Of a stretch of DNA of 64,000 bases, positions 27,079-36,588 are shown one piece after another. Numbering within the stretch: position 1 is the stretch's first letter; each line of letters starts with the position of its first letter. Source of the DNA: Roseibium aestuarii (lineage in GTDB: Bacteria; Pseudomonadota; Alphaproteobacteria; Rhizobiales; Stappiaceae); contig NZ_VORA01000001.1 of the NCBI RefSeq assembly GCF_008477545.1, forward strand, positions 310,001 through 374,000, in the 5' to 3' direction. The position numbers and the translations under genes are program-made. The notes beneath the pieces were generated by a model. That model ran no database searches, was not told where the DNA came from, and saw only the letters and a program-made list of their open reading frames with translations.

Positions 27079-27488
27079 GATATTTGCCTCGCTTGATTAT
27101 TGAAGCCTCCTTGATCCGATGGTTCTAAAATTGTCTTAAATCGGCCGTCGTCAGATCTTGCCCTTTTCGTTGGTGGGGGATGGCGTCGGCAGGGCCTTTC
27201 TCCTCCAGCTCTGCCCGAAGCAAGCGGCGGTCCCTGCGCAGAAGCCGCTGCGTCCCGCGAGATCCTCGCAGAGGTCGAGGGGGCAGGTATACCGTCCAAG
27301 TCTGTCGACAAAATCTCATCTTGAGGAAAGAATTGTATGCAATTATGAAGAGGCTGGCGTCTCGGGTCCGCCTGCGATAGCTGTTGATAGGCGGCTGGAC
27401 GTGCGGCAGCGGGTCAGGGAAGGCCTGGCCCGGACCGGGACCGGCGGGAGGAACGCGGACTGAAACGTCCGGCGACGTGGAGAGACAC
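27079..27488. other. 410-base divergent gap between chemoreceptor and TauE-family genes
   Basis: No gene is supported. An AT-rich patch at about 27110-27140 probably holds the chemoreceptor promoter, and another at about 27305-27350 may serve the exporter. I found no clean -35/-10 pair. Confidence 0.4.
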
Positions 27489-28316
27489 ATGGAAGATCTG
27501 AGCCTGGCCTCGATGGCCCTTCTGGCGGGGGCATTGCTGGCCACCGGGGTTGTCGCGGGCATCATTGCCGGCCTGCTGGGGGTTGGCGGCGGCATCGTCA
27601 TTGTCCCGGTGCTCTATTACATGTTCTCCGGCCTCGGGCTTGACCCGGATGTGCTGATGCATGTGGCGGTGGGAACGTCCCTCGCCACCATCGTCGCCAC
27701 CGGATATTCCTCCGCCCGGGCCCACTGGAAGCGCGGCAGCGTCGATCTGGACCTGCTGAAGCGCTGGTGGTGGTCCATCGCCATCGGCGTGATCGCCGGG
27801 GCGACGCTGGCCGGCAACATTTCCGGCGGTGCGCTGACGATCATCTTCGGCGTGGTCGCGCTCCTCGTCTCCCTCAACATGCTCTTCCGGCAGAACGGCT
27901 CGGCCCTCGCCAAGCATCTGCCTGGCTCGCCCTTCAAGGAACTCATCGGCTTCGTAATCGGCGGGATCTCGGTGATGATGGGCATCGGCGGCGGCACGCT
28001 GGGCGTGCCGATCCTGACCCTCTTCAACTATCCGATCCGTCTGGCGGTCGGCACGGCGGCGGCCATCGGCCTGATCATCGCCATTCCGGGGGCGCTCGCC
28101 TCCATGTATTTCGGCCTGGGCGAGGAGGGTCTTCCGCCCTTTTCCATCGGTTACGTCAACCTGATCGGCTTCTTCCTGATCATCCCGGCCTCGACCTATT
28201 GCGCGCCGCTGGGCGCCAGGATCGCGCATGCCATCGACGCCTCGAAGCTGAAGCTGGTCTTCGCCCTCTTCCTGGGCTTCACCGGCCTGCGGATGATCTA
28301 CAACGTCATGTTCTGA
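27489..28316 (+). CDS. TauE/SafE family sulfite/organosulfonate exporter
   Basis: 275 residues from the ATG preceded by GGAGA. It has seven to eight membrane segments and the glycine-rich family repeats G-I-I-A-G-L-L-G-V-G-G-G-I-V-I-V-P near the N-terminus and M-M-G-I-G-G-G-T-L-G-V-P-I-L in the second half. The family exports sulfite, sulfoacetate or related anions, or imports some of them; the substrate cannot be told. In-frame starts further up add an unlikely Gly/Arg-rich extension. It is monocistronic. Confidence 0.88.
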   Translation: MEDLSLASMALLAGALLATGVVAGIIAGLLGVGGGIVIVPVLYYMFSGLGLDPDVLMHVAVGTSLATIVATGYSSARAHWKRGSVDLDLLKRWWWSIAIGVIAGATLAGNISGGALTIIFGVVALLVSLNMLFRQNGSALAKHLPGSPFKELIGFVIGGISVMMGIGGGTLGVPILTLFNYPIRLAVGTAAAIGLIIAIPGALASMYFGLGEEGLPPFSIGYVNLIGFFLIIPASTYCAPLGARIAHAIDASKLKLVFALFLGFTGLRMIYNVMF

Positions 28317-28519
28317 AGCGCGGATCGCGCTCTGCTGACGCCACGCGGCGATCCGTGATGGGTTGATCACGGAATTTCATTGGTCAGGCGCGCGTGAATT
28401 CGGCACTGTGAAGCACCATCAAGCCGGTGTCCCTCTGGGGCTCCGGCTTTTTCCCTTTTCTCGACCGGCGCCTTCCGCAGCGGCCCTTGCTTGCGGCGCG
28501 CTGCCGCAGACGGTGGCTC

Positions 28520-29224
28520 ATGACCTCCTCCTCCCCCGTGACGATCACGCCGGCCGGCATTCTGCTGGGAGCGCGTCTCAGCCTGACGATCATTCCCGGC
28601 TCGGTCGCCCTCGGTTCGGTCTTTGGCATGGTGGCCGCCCAGAAGGGGCTGACCCTGCTCGAGACGGTGATGATGCAATCCTTTGTCTTTGCGGGTGCAT
28701 CCCAGTTCGTGGCGATGGAGGTCTATCGCGACCCTCTCAACTGGGGTCTGGTGCTGGCCATGACTGGTGTGGTTGCGGCCGTCAACATGCGCATGCTCCT
28801 CGTCGGTGCCAGCCTGCGTCCCTGGCTGGGCGGACAGCCGGCCTGGCAGGTCTATCCGACCCTCTTCTTCCTGACGGACATCAACTGGTTGCTGGCCATG
28901 CGCCATCATCAGGACGGGCACCGCGACTGGGGTGTGTTGTTCGGCAGCGGCCTGATGATCTGGGTGGTCTGGTCGCTCGCCGTGCTGCCCGGCTATTTCT
29001 TCGGCGCCCTCATCGAGGACCCTCAGGCCTGGGGACTGGACGTGGTGCTTCCCGCCTTCTTCGCCGCCCTGCTGGTGCCGCTGTGGAAGGGCAAGCGCCA
29101 GACCCTGGGCTGGATCATCGCCGGTGCCGTGGCAACGCTGACCTGGGAACTGCTCGGCGGCTATTGGGGCGTGCTGACCGGTGCCGTCGCCGGAGCGGTC
29201 GCGGGGGCTTATTTCCATGACTGA
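28520..29224 (+). CDS. azlC: AzlC family branched-chain amino acid exporter, large subunit
   Basis: 234 residues with five to six membrane segments and the AzlC motif F-V-F-A-G-A-S-Q-F-V-A, followed by N-M-R-M-L-L-V-G-A-S-L. With AzlD it forms an exporter of branched-chain amino acids or their analogues (the AzlCD/YgaZH group). The ATG at 28520 gives a normal family N-terminus; the longer frame adds an Arg/Pro-rich stretch. It overlaps azlD by eight bases. Confidence 0.88.
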   Translation: MTSSSPVTITPAGILLGARLSLTIIPGSVALGSVFGMVAAQKGLTLLETVMMQSFVFAGASQFVAMEVYRDPLNWGLVLAMTGVVAAVNMRMLLVGASLRPWLGGQPAWQVYPTLFFLTDINWLLAMRHHQDGHRDWGVLFGSGLMIWVVWSLAVLPGYFFGALIEDPQAWGLDVVLPAFFAALLVPLWKGKRQTLGWIIAGAVATLTWELLGGYWGVLTGAVAGAVAGAYFHD

Positions 29225-29537
29225 TGCCGCCTTCTCCGCCGATCTCCTCTTCGTGCTCGCCGTGGCCATGATGACCGGCGTCACCTATTTCATGCGCGCC
29301 GGAGGCTACTGGCTTATGGGCCGCCTGCCCCTGACGGACCGGGTGCGACGCGGGCTCGAGGCTCTGCCCGGGGCGATCATCATTTCCACCATCTTGCCCA
29401 TCGTGCTGAAGGGCGATCTGGCGCTGGGCCTCAGCCTGCTGTCGGCGATTGCCGTCATGGCACTCCTACGCAAGGACTTCATCGCGGTGGCGGCCGCCGT
29501 GGTCACCGCAGCCCTGTTGCGTTCCGCCGGGATCTGA
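29217..29537 (+). CDS. azlD: AzlD family branched-chain amino acid exporter, small subunit
   Basis: 106 residues with about four hydrophobic segments and the AzlD patterns T-Y-F-M-R-A-G-G-Y-W and L-E-A-L-P-G-A-I-I-I-S-T. The start inside the last codons of azlC indicates coupled translation and a two-subunit complex. The stop lies only four bases from the stop of the convergent kinase gene, with no terminator between them. Confidence 0.88.
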   Translation: MTDAAFSADLLFVLAVAMMTGVTYFMRAGGYWLMGRLPLTDRVRRGLEALPGAIIISTILPIVLKGDLALGLSLLSAIAVMALLRKDFIAVAAAVVTAALLRSAGI

Positions 29538-29541
29538 AGCC

Positions 29542-31137
29542 TCAGGACAGGGTGCCGAGCACCTGCCGGGCCTGGGCAAGGGTTGCCTCCGGCCCGTGCG
29601 AGGCATCCAGCCGGGGCCACTCCAGCGTGCCGGTGTCGAGCGTCAGCTGGAACGCCACCACATCCGCATCCGCATCGGAGGCGTCGCCGGTGCGCGCCGT
29701 CACCCTCGCCTTGAGAACGTCCGCCGGCGCATCCAGCCAGAGCCCCAGGAAGGAAGCGCCCGCGCCCGTGGCCAGATCCCGCGCATCCCGCCTCTGGGCG
29801 TCCCGGGCAAAGACCGCATCGAAGATCACCGCGTGACCGGCGCCGAGCACCCGCCGGATGCGCTGATCCAGCTTGTCATAGATGGCCTGGGCCGCTTCCG
29901 CCGTATAGGCCTCCGCCGGAGCCTTGTCGGTCTCCCGGAGCCCGAGATGGGCCTTGCGCTCCACATCCGTGCGCAGGATCCGGGCACCTGGTGCCGGCCC
30001 CACGTCGCAGGCCAGCGCCCGGGCAAGGGTGGACTTGCCGCTGCCCGAAAGTCCGCCGATGGCCACCAACCGGGCAGGGGCCTTGCCGAGGAAGGCCTGG
30101 GCGAGGGCGAAATAGCCTCGGGCTTCCGCCTCGAGACTTGTTTTTTCCGCCGTGCCTTCCTGGTTGAGCGAGGCAGCAGCGGCGATCTTGGCGCGGATGC
30201 AGGCCCGCATCATCAGATAGAAGGGCAACAGGCGAAGCGCGTCCTCATCCCCCTGATCGGCTCCGCCGGGCGCCGTGAGCGTGCGCAGATCCAGATAACG
30301 GTTGAACACCCGGTTGGCGGCGGGCTTCTGGTCCCGGTCCCACAGGTCCATGAGCAGGAAGGCCAGATCGTAGAGCCAGTCCGTGGTGGCGATGGCGGGG
30401 GAGAACTCGATGGCGTCGAACAGAACCGGCTTCCCGTCCAGCAGCACGATGTTGCGCGCGTGAGCATCCCCGTGGCACAGGCGCACATGGCCGGCCTCGC
30501 CCCGGCGCAGCAGCAGGGGTGCAAGCTCCGTCAGCCGTGCGTCGGCAGTCTCTGTCAGGGCCTGGGCGGCAGGCGGGGCGAAGAGCGCGGGAAACTCGGA
30601 AAAGGCCTGCGCGTTCTGGGAGATGTAGCTGCGCAGCTCCTCCAGAAATCCCGGCCCTGCGTCCCGGTGAACCGGCGCCTGCTCATGGGCCTCGAGCATC
30701 ATCCGCGCCAGCCTCTCGCAGAGTTCCGGGGCAAGCGGGCCTTGTTCGGCGATCCGGTCCAGCTGGGCGGAGGTGTCGAACCGGTTCATCTCCACCACCC
30801 ATTCGACGATCTCGCCGTCGCCTTCCAGGCTCAGGGTCCCGTCCGCGTCTCGGCGCAGGGCCACGGCGCGGCGATAGATCTGCGGCGCATTGTGCCGGTT
30901 GCAGGTGATCTCGGCCTTGCAGGCCGCCTCCCGCAGGGCGAGGGTCGAGTAGTCGAGAAAGGGAAAGCGCACCGCCCGCTTCATCTTGTAGGCAAGCGGC
31001 CCAATCAGAAACACCACATTGGCGTGGGTGTCGATGCGGTGGCCGGTGCCGGAGGAGGAGCCCGTCGCGGCCTCCCGGGCGAGATGGTCGAAATGCGCAA
31101 GGGCCTCGTGCTGAAGCGGCGTCTGGCTGTCGGTCAT
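29542..31137 (-). CDS. Bifunctional APH-fold kinase / P-loop kinase fusion
   Basis: 531 residues. The N-terminal half has an aminoglycoside phosphotransferase-like fold, with catalytic C-H-G-D-A-H-A-R-N at about 217-225 and the metal-binding D-A-I-E-F near 237. The C-terminal half is a small P-loop kinase with Walker A G-G-L-S-G-S-G-K-S-T at about 358-367 and a later R-x-x-x-R-D-A-R-D-L-A-T lid. The fusion is widespread in proteobacteria and its substrates are unknown. The ATG at 31137 is used because the upstream extension is Arg/Cys-rich and unlike a protein domain. Not an antibiotic-resistance gene on present evidence. Confidence 0.82.
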   Translation of the reverse strand: MTDSQTPLQHEALAHFDHLAREAATGSSSGTGHRIDTHANVVFLIGPLAYKMKRAVRFPFLDYSTLALREAACKAEITCNRHNAPQIYRRAVALRRDADGTLSLEGDGEIVEWVVEMNRFDTSAQLDRIAEQGPLAPELCERLARMMLEAHEQAPVHRDAGPGFLEELRSYISQNAQAFSEFPALFAPPAAQALTETADARLTELAPLLLRRGEAGHVRLCHGDAHARNIVLLDGKPVLFDAIEFSPAIATTDWLYDLAFLLMDLWDRDQKPAANRVFNRYLDLRTLTAPGGADQGDEDALRLLPFYLMMRACIRAKIAAAASLNQEGTAEKTSLEAEARGYFALAQAFLGKAPARLVAIGGLSGSGKSTLARALACDVGPAPGARILRTDVERKAHLGLRETDKAPAEAYTAEAAQAIYDKLDQRIRRVLGAGHAVIFDAVFARDAQRRDARDLATGAGASFLGLWLDAPADVLKARVTARTGDASDADADVVAFQLTLDTGTLEWPRLDASHGPEATLAQARQVLGTLS

Positions 31138-31274
31138 CGAGCCTCCGGGGCAAGGGCGTGGCAGGGCTCGGTCAGAATATCGCGATCGGATGCCGGAAGT
31201 TTGACCTGCCTCAAGGTGGTCCGCGCGGCGCGGGGCTATGCAACCTCTATAAGACAAGGACGGGAGGTTCCGCC

Positions 31275-31655
31275 ATGACCGAACATGCGGGCTTGAAGAA
31301 AATCCGGTTGAACCTGGCGCGCACGAAGGAGTTCCCGAACGGCTCCGCCCAGCACGGCTACGAGTTCACCGCACCGCTCGACGGCACCGGTCATATCGAT
31401 GCGGCGGGCTGGAAGAAGGACCGCGACCATTGCCGCGTGCGCCGCTTCTGGGCTGGCGAGGAAGAGGAAATCGGCCATCTGGTCCATCGTCCGGGCGGCT
31501 CTTGGGCCTTCCGCTATGACATCGACGGTGAGGATGACGACGAGGCAGGCTATCGCTTTGGTGCCCATGCCTTCGTCCCCGGCGAATATGTGTCCATCAA
31601 GGATGAGGATGGCGATCTGCATACGTTCCAGGTGGTGACCGTTCAGCCTGTCTGA
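31275..31655 (+). CDS. Conserved small hypothetical protein
   Basis: 126 residues, soluble, rich in acidic and aromatic residues, with no signal peptide. The order L-A-R-T-K-E-F-P-x-G-S-A-x-x-G-Y near the start, H-C-R-V-R-R-F-W in the middle and H-A-F-V-P-G-E-Y-V-S-I-K-D near the end looks like one compact beta-rich domain. The ATG is preceded by GGGAGG at good spacing. I recognise it only as a conserved alphaproteobacterial type and give no function. It starts 137 bases from the divergent kinase-fusion gene. Confidence 0.75.
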   Translation: MTEHAGLKKIRLNLARTKEFPNGSAQHGYEFTAPLDGTGHIDAAGWKKDRDHCRVRRFWAGEEEEIGHLVHRPGGSWAFRYDIDGEDDDEAGYRFGAHAFVPGEYVSIKDEDGDLHTFQVVTVQPV

Positions 31656-31703
31656 CGCCACCGGGAGCGACACGAACCCGAGGGGGGAACTTGGGGAGAA
31701 GAG

Positions 31704-31741
31704 GGGATCTGCGGCGCAAGCTGCGGGTCCCTTCTTTGTTT
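31704..31741 (+). terminator. Terminator after the small hypothetical gene
   Basis: GGGATCTGCGGC pairs with GCTGCGGGTCCC over 12 positions including G-T pairs, around a GCAA tetraloop, followed by TTCTTTGTTTT. Confidence 0.7.
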
Positions 31742-31911
31742 TGCGCGCGGTCGGAGAAGTGAAGGCGCGCCGTCTCGCCGAGTTTGGAATGACCCCATTG
31801 CGAATTTCCGTGAGCGCGACCCTCTCCAATGACGCAGGCTTGCGCTATAGAGTTTTTCGAACCGGTGATGGGCATTCCATCCCGGAATGGAATTGCCGAA
31901 GGGAGCAGGAT

Positions 31912-33579
31912 ATGGCGGCGAAGACCGGTGGTCAGCTGATTGTCGAGGCGCTTGAGACACACGGAGCCGATCGGGTGTACTGCGTGCCGGGCGAAAGCTA
32001 TCTGGCCGTGCTGGATGCGCTTCATGATGCCTCCATCCCCGTGACCCTGTGCCGTCAGGAAGGCGGCGCGGCCATGATGGCCGAAGCCCATGGCAAGCTC
32101 ACGGGCCGCCCGGGCATCTGCATGGTCACCCGCGGGCCGGGCGCGACCAACGCCGCCGCCGGTGTCCATGTCGCCATGCAGGACAGCACCCCGATGATCC
32201 TCTTTATCGGTCAGATCGAGCGTGGCATGCGCGAGCGCGAGGCCTTCCAGGAAGTCGACTACCGGCAGATGTTCGGCGGCATGACCAAGTGGGTTGCCGA
32301 GATCGACCACGCCGACCGGGTGCCCGAGTTCATTTCCCGCGCCTGGCATGTGGCGACTTCCGGCCGTCCCGGTCCGGTCGTCCTGGCCCTGCCGGAGGAC
32401 ATGCTGGTCGAGGAAGCCGACGTCGCCCAGCCCGCCCCCTGGACCCAGGTGGAAACCTATCCGGGCCTCACCCAGATGGCCGAGCTGCAGAAGCGCCTCT
32501 GGGCCGCAGAACGCCCCATCGCCATTCTGGGCGGTTCGCGCTGGTCCGAAAGCGCGGTTGCGGCCTTCACCCGCTTCGCGGAACGGTTCGCCCTGCCGGT
32601 CGCCTGCTCCTTCCGTCGGCAGATGCTCTTCGACAACCTGCACGCCAACTATGCCGGCGACGTGGGCATCGGCATCAATCCGAAGCTTGCCGCGCGCATC
32701 AAGGCCTCGGACCTGATCCTGCTGGTCGGCGGACGCCTGTCCGAGATGCCGAGCCAGTCCTACACCCTGTTGGATATCCCCCAGCCGTCCCAGCCGCTCA
32801 TCCACATTCACCCGGATGCGGAAGAGCTGGGCAAGGTCTATCGCCCGGCCATGGCCATCCATGCGAGCCCGACCGCCTTTGCCAAGGCAGCCGAAGGCCT
32901 GCAGCCTCCCAACGATCTGAAGAACGCCGCCGCCGTGGAAGAGGCCCATGCGGATTATCTCGCCTGGTCCGGCGCCCGTCCGCAGACCCCGGGCGCCCTG
33001 CAGATGGCCGGCGTCATGGACTGGATCGAGCAGAACGTGGCGGGTGATGCGATCTTCGCCAACGGGGCTGGCAACTACGCCACCTGGGTGCACCGGTTCC
33101 ACCGGTTTCGGGCCTATGCCACGCAGGCGGCGCCGACCTCCGGCTCCATGGGCTATGGCCTGCCCGGCGCGATTGCCGCCAAGCTGGCCTTCCCCGATCG
33201 GGAAGTGATCTGCTTTGCCGGTGACGGCTGCCTGCAGATGACCATGCAGGAATTCGGCACGGCCTGTCAGGAAAAGGCCAACATCATCGTCGTGGCCGTC
33301 GACAACTCCATGTATGGCACGATCCGCATGCACCAGGAGCGTCACTATCCCGGGCGCGTGTCGGCCACCGAACTGGTCAATCCGGACTTCGCGGCCTTCG
33401 CGCGTGCCTATGGCGCCCATGCGGAAACCGTGACCACGACCGAGGAATTCGGCCCTGCCTTCGAGCGTGCCCGTGCCGCCGGCACCCCGGCCCTGCTGCA
33501 CCTGAAGCTCGATCCGGAAGCCATCACCCCGGCCGCCTCCCTGACCCAGATCCGCGAAGCGTCGCTGAACAAGGGCTGA
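31912..33579 (+). CDS. Thiamine-diphosphate enzyme, acetolactate synthase large-subunit-like
   Basis: 555 residues with the three domains of the ThDP decarboxylase/synthase group. The catalytic glutamate is E28 in V-P-G-E-S-Y, and the ThDP/Mg motif G-D-G-C-L-Q-M is at about 436-442, ending in V-D-N-S-M-Y-G-T. No regulatory small subunit (ilvH) is adjacent, so this is probably a catabolic or specialised synthase or decarboxylase and not the biosynthetic acetolactate synthase. The ATG at 31912 has G-G-G-A-G-C-A-G-G-A before it; the longer frame lacks homology-like sequence. Substrate undetermined. Confidence 0.85.
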   Translation: MAAKTGGQLIVEALETHGADRVYCVPGESYLAVLDALHDASIPVTLCRQEGGAAMMAEAHGKLTGRPGICMVTRGPGATNAAAGVHVAMQDSTPMILFIGQIERGMREREAFQEVDYRQMFGGMTKWVAEIDHADRVPEFISRAWHVATSGRPGPVVLALPEDMLVEEADVAQPAPWTQVETYPGLTQMAELQKRLWAAERPIAILGGSRWSESAVAAFTRFAERFALPVACSFRRQMLFDNLHANYAGDVGIGINPKLAARIKASDLILLVGGRLSEMPSQSYTLLDIPQPSQPLIHIHPDAEELGKVYRPAMAIHASPTAFAKAAEGLQPPNDLKNAAAVEEAHADYLAWSGARPQTPGALQMAGVMDWIEQNVAGDAIFANGAGNYATWVHRFHRFRAYATQAAPTSGSMGYGLPGAIAAKLAFPDREVICFAGDGCLQMTMQEFGTACQEKANIIVVAVDNSMYGTIRMHQERHYPGRVSATELVNPDFAAFARAYGAHAETVTTTEEFGPAFERARAAGTPALLHLKLDPEAITPAASLTQIREASLNKG

Positions 33580-33604
33580 TCCGGAATCGGGTGAAGACCG
33601 ACAA

Positions 33605-33642
33605 AAAAGGGCCGGAGACGTTCCATCGTCTCCGGCCCTTTT
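33605..33642. terminator. Bidirectional terminator
   Basis: A 16-base-pair perfect stem including A/T ends (AAAAGGGCCGGAGACG with its complement) and a six-base loop. The T-run on either strand serves both the ThDP gene and the convergent acetyltransferase gene, which ends two bases later. Confidence 0.9.
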
Positions 33643-33643
33643 G

Positions 33644-36391
33644 TCATCTGACGGCGCGGGAAATCTCCGCCGTGTAATCCTTCACCGGCAAGGTGACGTG
33701 GACGATCCCCGGATCGTCGGGGGAGGGGTCGATGCGGAAGCCGAGGGCCTCGCAGACACCGATCATACTGGTGTTTTCCTTCAGCACCTCGCCGTGGATC
33801 TCCTCGATCCCGTCCGAGCGGGCGTAGTCGATGATGAGCTTCATCAAGGCCCAGCCCAGTCCGATGCCCTTCAGGTCCGAGCGCACCATCACCGCATATT
33901 CGCCCGTGCGGTGGTCTGCATCCGCATGCAGGCGCACGACGCCGAGCAGCTCGCCGCTCTCCGGTTCGATGGCGCAGAAGGCCATCGCCCGGGCATAATC
34001 GAGCTGGGTCAGCCGGGCGAGGAACCGGTGGCTGAAATCCTTCACCGGGGCGAAGAAGCGCAGGCGCAGATCTTCCGGTGTCACGTGCTCGAAGAACCGG
34101 GCAAAGAGATCCTCGTCTTCCGGCCGCACGGGGCGAACCTTCAGGCGGGTGCCGTCCTTGAGGTCGAGTGGCAGCTCCCATTCCTTCGGATAGGGCGTGA
34201 TGGCCAGCCTTTCGCGCCGGGCGGCACGGCTGAGATCCTCGCCGGGCCGCAGGGTGACGCGCGCATCCAGCGCGATCAGCCGGTCGGGCAGGGCGACGAG
34301 CGGATTGATGTCCAGTTCGAGGATTTCCGGAAGGTCCACCGCCATTTGCGACAGCTTCACCAGCGCCAGTGTCACATGGTCCCGGTCGAGCGCCGGTCGT
34401 CCACGGCCGCCGTCCAGCAGCCGCGCGACCTTGGTGCGGCGCATGAAGGCCTGGGCCAGATGAAGATCCAGAGGCGGCAGGTCGACGCTCAGATCCTCCC
34501 GGTCCTCCACCGACGTTCCGCCGTGGCCGAAGAGGATCGCCGGACCGAACGCGCGGCTGTCGCCGAGCCCGAGATAGAGCTCCAGACCGTGACGGTCCTC
34601 CAGCATCGGCTGCACGGTGACGCCGGAGATCCGCGCCTGCGGGAAGGTGGTGCGGGTCGCGGCCACCAGATCGAGCGCCGCCGTCTGCGCGCTCTCCGGG
34701 CTTTCCAGGCCCAGACGCACCCCGTCGATCTGCGACTTGAAGGGCAGGTCGGGGGAGATCAGCTTCAGCACGCAATGGGCGGACCCTGACAGCACCTGCC
34801 GCGCGGCCTCATGCACCTGTGCCCCCAGCGCCTCGTCGGCTGCGCAGAAGAGGCTGGGCATCATGGGGATCTGGTAGCATTCCAGCAGGGTGACCACCTC
34901 ATCCGGGTCGAGCCAGCTGCGCCCTTCGGCGACGGCCCTGCCGATCAGGGCGCGGGCATCTTCCACATCGGGGCTGAAGTCCTCCGGCAGGCTCGGGGGC
35001 GCTGCCATGAGAAAGTCCTTCAGGCTCGCATCCCGCGCCAGATGCATCAGGCTGCGCGCGGCTTCCGCCGGCGTGCCGTAACAGGGGATCTTCGCCTCGT
35101 CGAGAACCTTGCGGGCCGCTCCGGGGCTACCCATCAGTCCGGCCACCAGCGCCTTCTTGCGCCCGCTCCGGCGCTTGTCCTTGCGCGCCGCCTCGGCAAT
35201 CGCCTCCGCCATGTCTTCCAGACTGCAGCAGCAGGTGGGGGCTTGCAGGACCAGAAGCCCGTCCGTTGCCGAGTCCGCCAGCACATCGGAGATCGCGGCC
35301 GAAAGTTCCGCGGCCGTCAGATTGTCGCGCAGCAGGATCGGCTGCCCCGCCGCGTCCGGCGAAAGCGGGTTCGCGCCCCGGCAGGCGGGGGCCAGACGCT
35401 CAAGCGTCTCCGGTGACAGGGCGGCCAGATTGCCCTCCAGATCCTGGAAGCGTTCGGCCGCGAGATTGGCGAGGCCCCGTCCGTTGGTCATCACGCTGAA
35501 GGCATGGGCCTGCGGAATGCGGATGCGCGACAGGGTTTCGACCGCCTCGAACATTTCGTCCAGATCCGTGACCCGCAGGATGCCCGAGCGCCGGAAGGCG
35601 GCTTCGAAAACGGCCTCCCGCGTCAGCAGCCGCGAGGCATGGGTGGCATGGGACTGGTTGCGGGCTGCCCGCCGTCCCGACCACAAGGCGATCACCGGCT
35701 TGCCCCGGGCCGCAGCCCGGGCGGCAGAGAGGAACTTGCGCGGGCTCGAGACGCTCTCGATGTGCAGCACGATGGCCCGCGTGCGGAAGTCCTGGGCGAA
35801 ATAGTCGATCAGGTCGCTCACATCGACGTCGCTCCGGTCACCGAGGGAGACGGCGGCGGAAAAGCCGATGCGGTGCGACCGCGCCCAGGCGAGCGTTGCG
35901 TTGAAGACGGCAGCCGAGCGCGAGATGAAGGCCACGTCACCGGTCTCGGGCGTGTCCGTCGCAAGCAGCGCATCCAGCCGGGTGGCAGGCACGGCAAGGC
36001 CGATGGAGCCAGGCCCGATCAGCCGCACGCGACCGGCCTTCGCGGCGTCCCGGCAGGCCTGAAGCAGGCTCTCGTCCCAGGTCTCGAAGCCAGGTGACAG
36101 CAGCAGCACCGCCTTGCCGCCCTTGCGGGCAATGTCGCGGATGTGAGCCGGAGCCGCTTTCGCGGGGCCGAGGTAGATCGTCAGGTCCACCGCCCCTTCG
36201 AGCTCTTCCTGCGGCACGATGCCGGCCGGAACCATCGACCGGGGAAGGCCGAGCGTCGTGACCGGGATGCGCTGGGGCAGATGGGTGAGCTGGTCGAGCA
36301 CGCGCCTTACCACCACGTCATCATGACGACAGGGGCCGATCACGGCGATGGAGGTGGGAGCGAAAAAACCGTCGAGGTTGCGAATGGTCAC
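33644..36391 (-). CDS. Pat-like protein acetyltransferase: NDP-forming acyl-CoA synthetase-like domains plus GNAT domain
   Basis: 915 residues from a GTG start with an A-G-A-G-A-G-G-G region upstream. The order is: CoA-binding domain (S-I-A-V-I-G-P near residue 12), succinyl-CoA ligase-like domains, ATP-grasp domain (about 500-710), and a GNAT acetyltransferase from about 748, with acetyl-CoA motif G-I-G-L-G-W-A-L-M near 841. This is the Pat/YfiQ layout: the synthetase part is inactive or regulatory and the GNAT part acetylates lysines of enzymes such as acyl-CoA synthetases. The longer frame to 36550 adds a Pro-rich stretch with no homology. A universal stress protein gene precedes it on the same strand. 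Confidence 0.85.
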   Translation of the reverse strand: MTIRNLDGFFAPTSIAVIGPCRHDDVVVRRVLDQLTHLPQRIPVTTLGLPRSMVPAGIVPQEELEGAVDLTIYLGPAKAAPAHIRDIARKGGKAVLLLSPGFETWDESLLQACRDAAKAGRVRLIGPGSIGLAVPATRLDALLATDTPETGDVAFISRSAAVFNATLAWARSHRIGFSAAVSLGDRSDVDVSDLIDYFAQDFRTRAIVLHIESVSSPRKFLSAARAAARGKPVIALWSGRRAARNQSHATHASRLLTREAVFEAAFRRSGILRVTDLDEMFEAVETLSRIRIPQAHAFSVMTNGRGLANLAAERFQDLEGNLAALSPETLERLAPACRGANPLSPDAAGQPILLRDNLTAAELSAAISDVLADSATDGLLVLQAPTCCCSLEDMAEAIAEAARKDKRRSGRKKALVAGLMGSPGAARKVLDEAKIPCYGTPAEAARSLMHLARDASLKDFLMAAPPSLPEDFSPDVEDARALIGRAVAEGRSWLDPDEVVTLLECYQIPMMPSLFCAADEALGAQVHEAARQVLSGSAHCVLKLISPDLPFKSQIDGVRLGLESPESAQTAALDLVAATRTTFPQARISGVTVQPMLEDRHGLELYLGLGDSRAFGPAILFGHGGTSVEDREDLSVDLPPLDLHLAQAFMRRTKVARLLDGGRGRPALDRDHVTLALVKLSQMAVDLPEILELDINPLVALPDRLIALDARVTLRPGEDLSRAARRERLAITPYPKEWELPLDLKDGTRLKVRPVRPEDEDLFARFFEHVTPEDLRLRFFAPVKDFSHRFLARLTQLDYARAMAFCAIEPESGELLGVVRLHADADHRTGEYAVMVRSDLKGIGLGWALMKLIIDYARSDGIEEIHGEVLKENTSMIGVCEALGFRIDPSPDDPGIVHVTLPVKDYTAEISRAVR

Positions 36392-36588
36392 GGCGAGGGC
36401 CCTCTCTGCGGTCCGGACGTGAGTGGCGCATGTTGCCGGAACATATAGCACGCCGGCTGGCGGAGGACATGGAGAAGGGTCGTCGAGGCGTCTTGAATAT
36501 CCCGGTGGGAAGGCCGGGACACCACGCGTCGAGAAGGCTTCGGCAGGCAAGCCGTCTCGTTGCCTGCCGGAGCCAGAATGCGAAGGTC

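Noticed and set aside
29542-31137. Aminoglycoside resistance gene
   Set aside because: The APH fold is fused to a second kinase domain and matches a general metabolic family; nothing indicates resistance.
31597-33501. 634-residue minus-strand frame
   Set aside because: Antisense to the ThDP enzyme gene; no recognisable domain.
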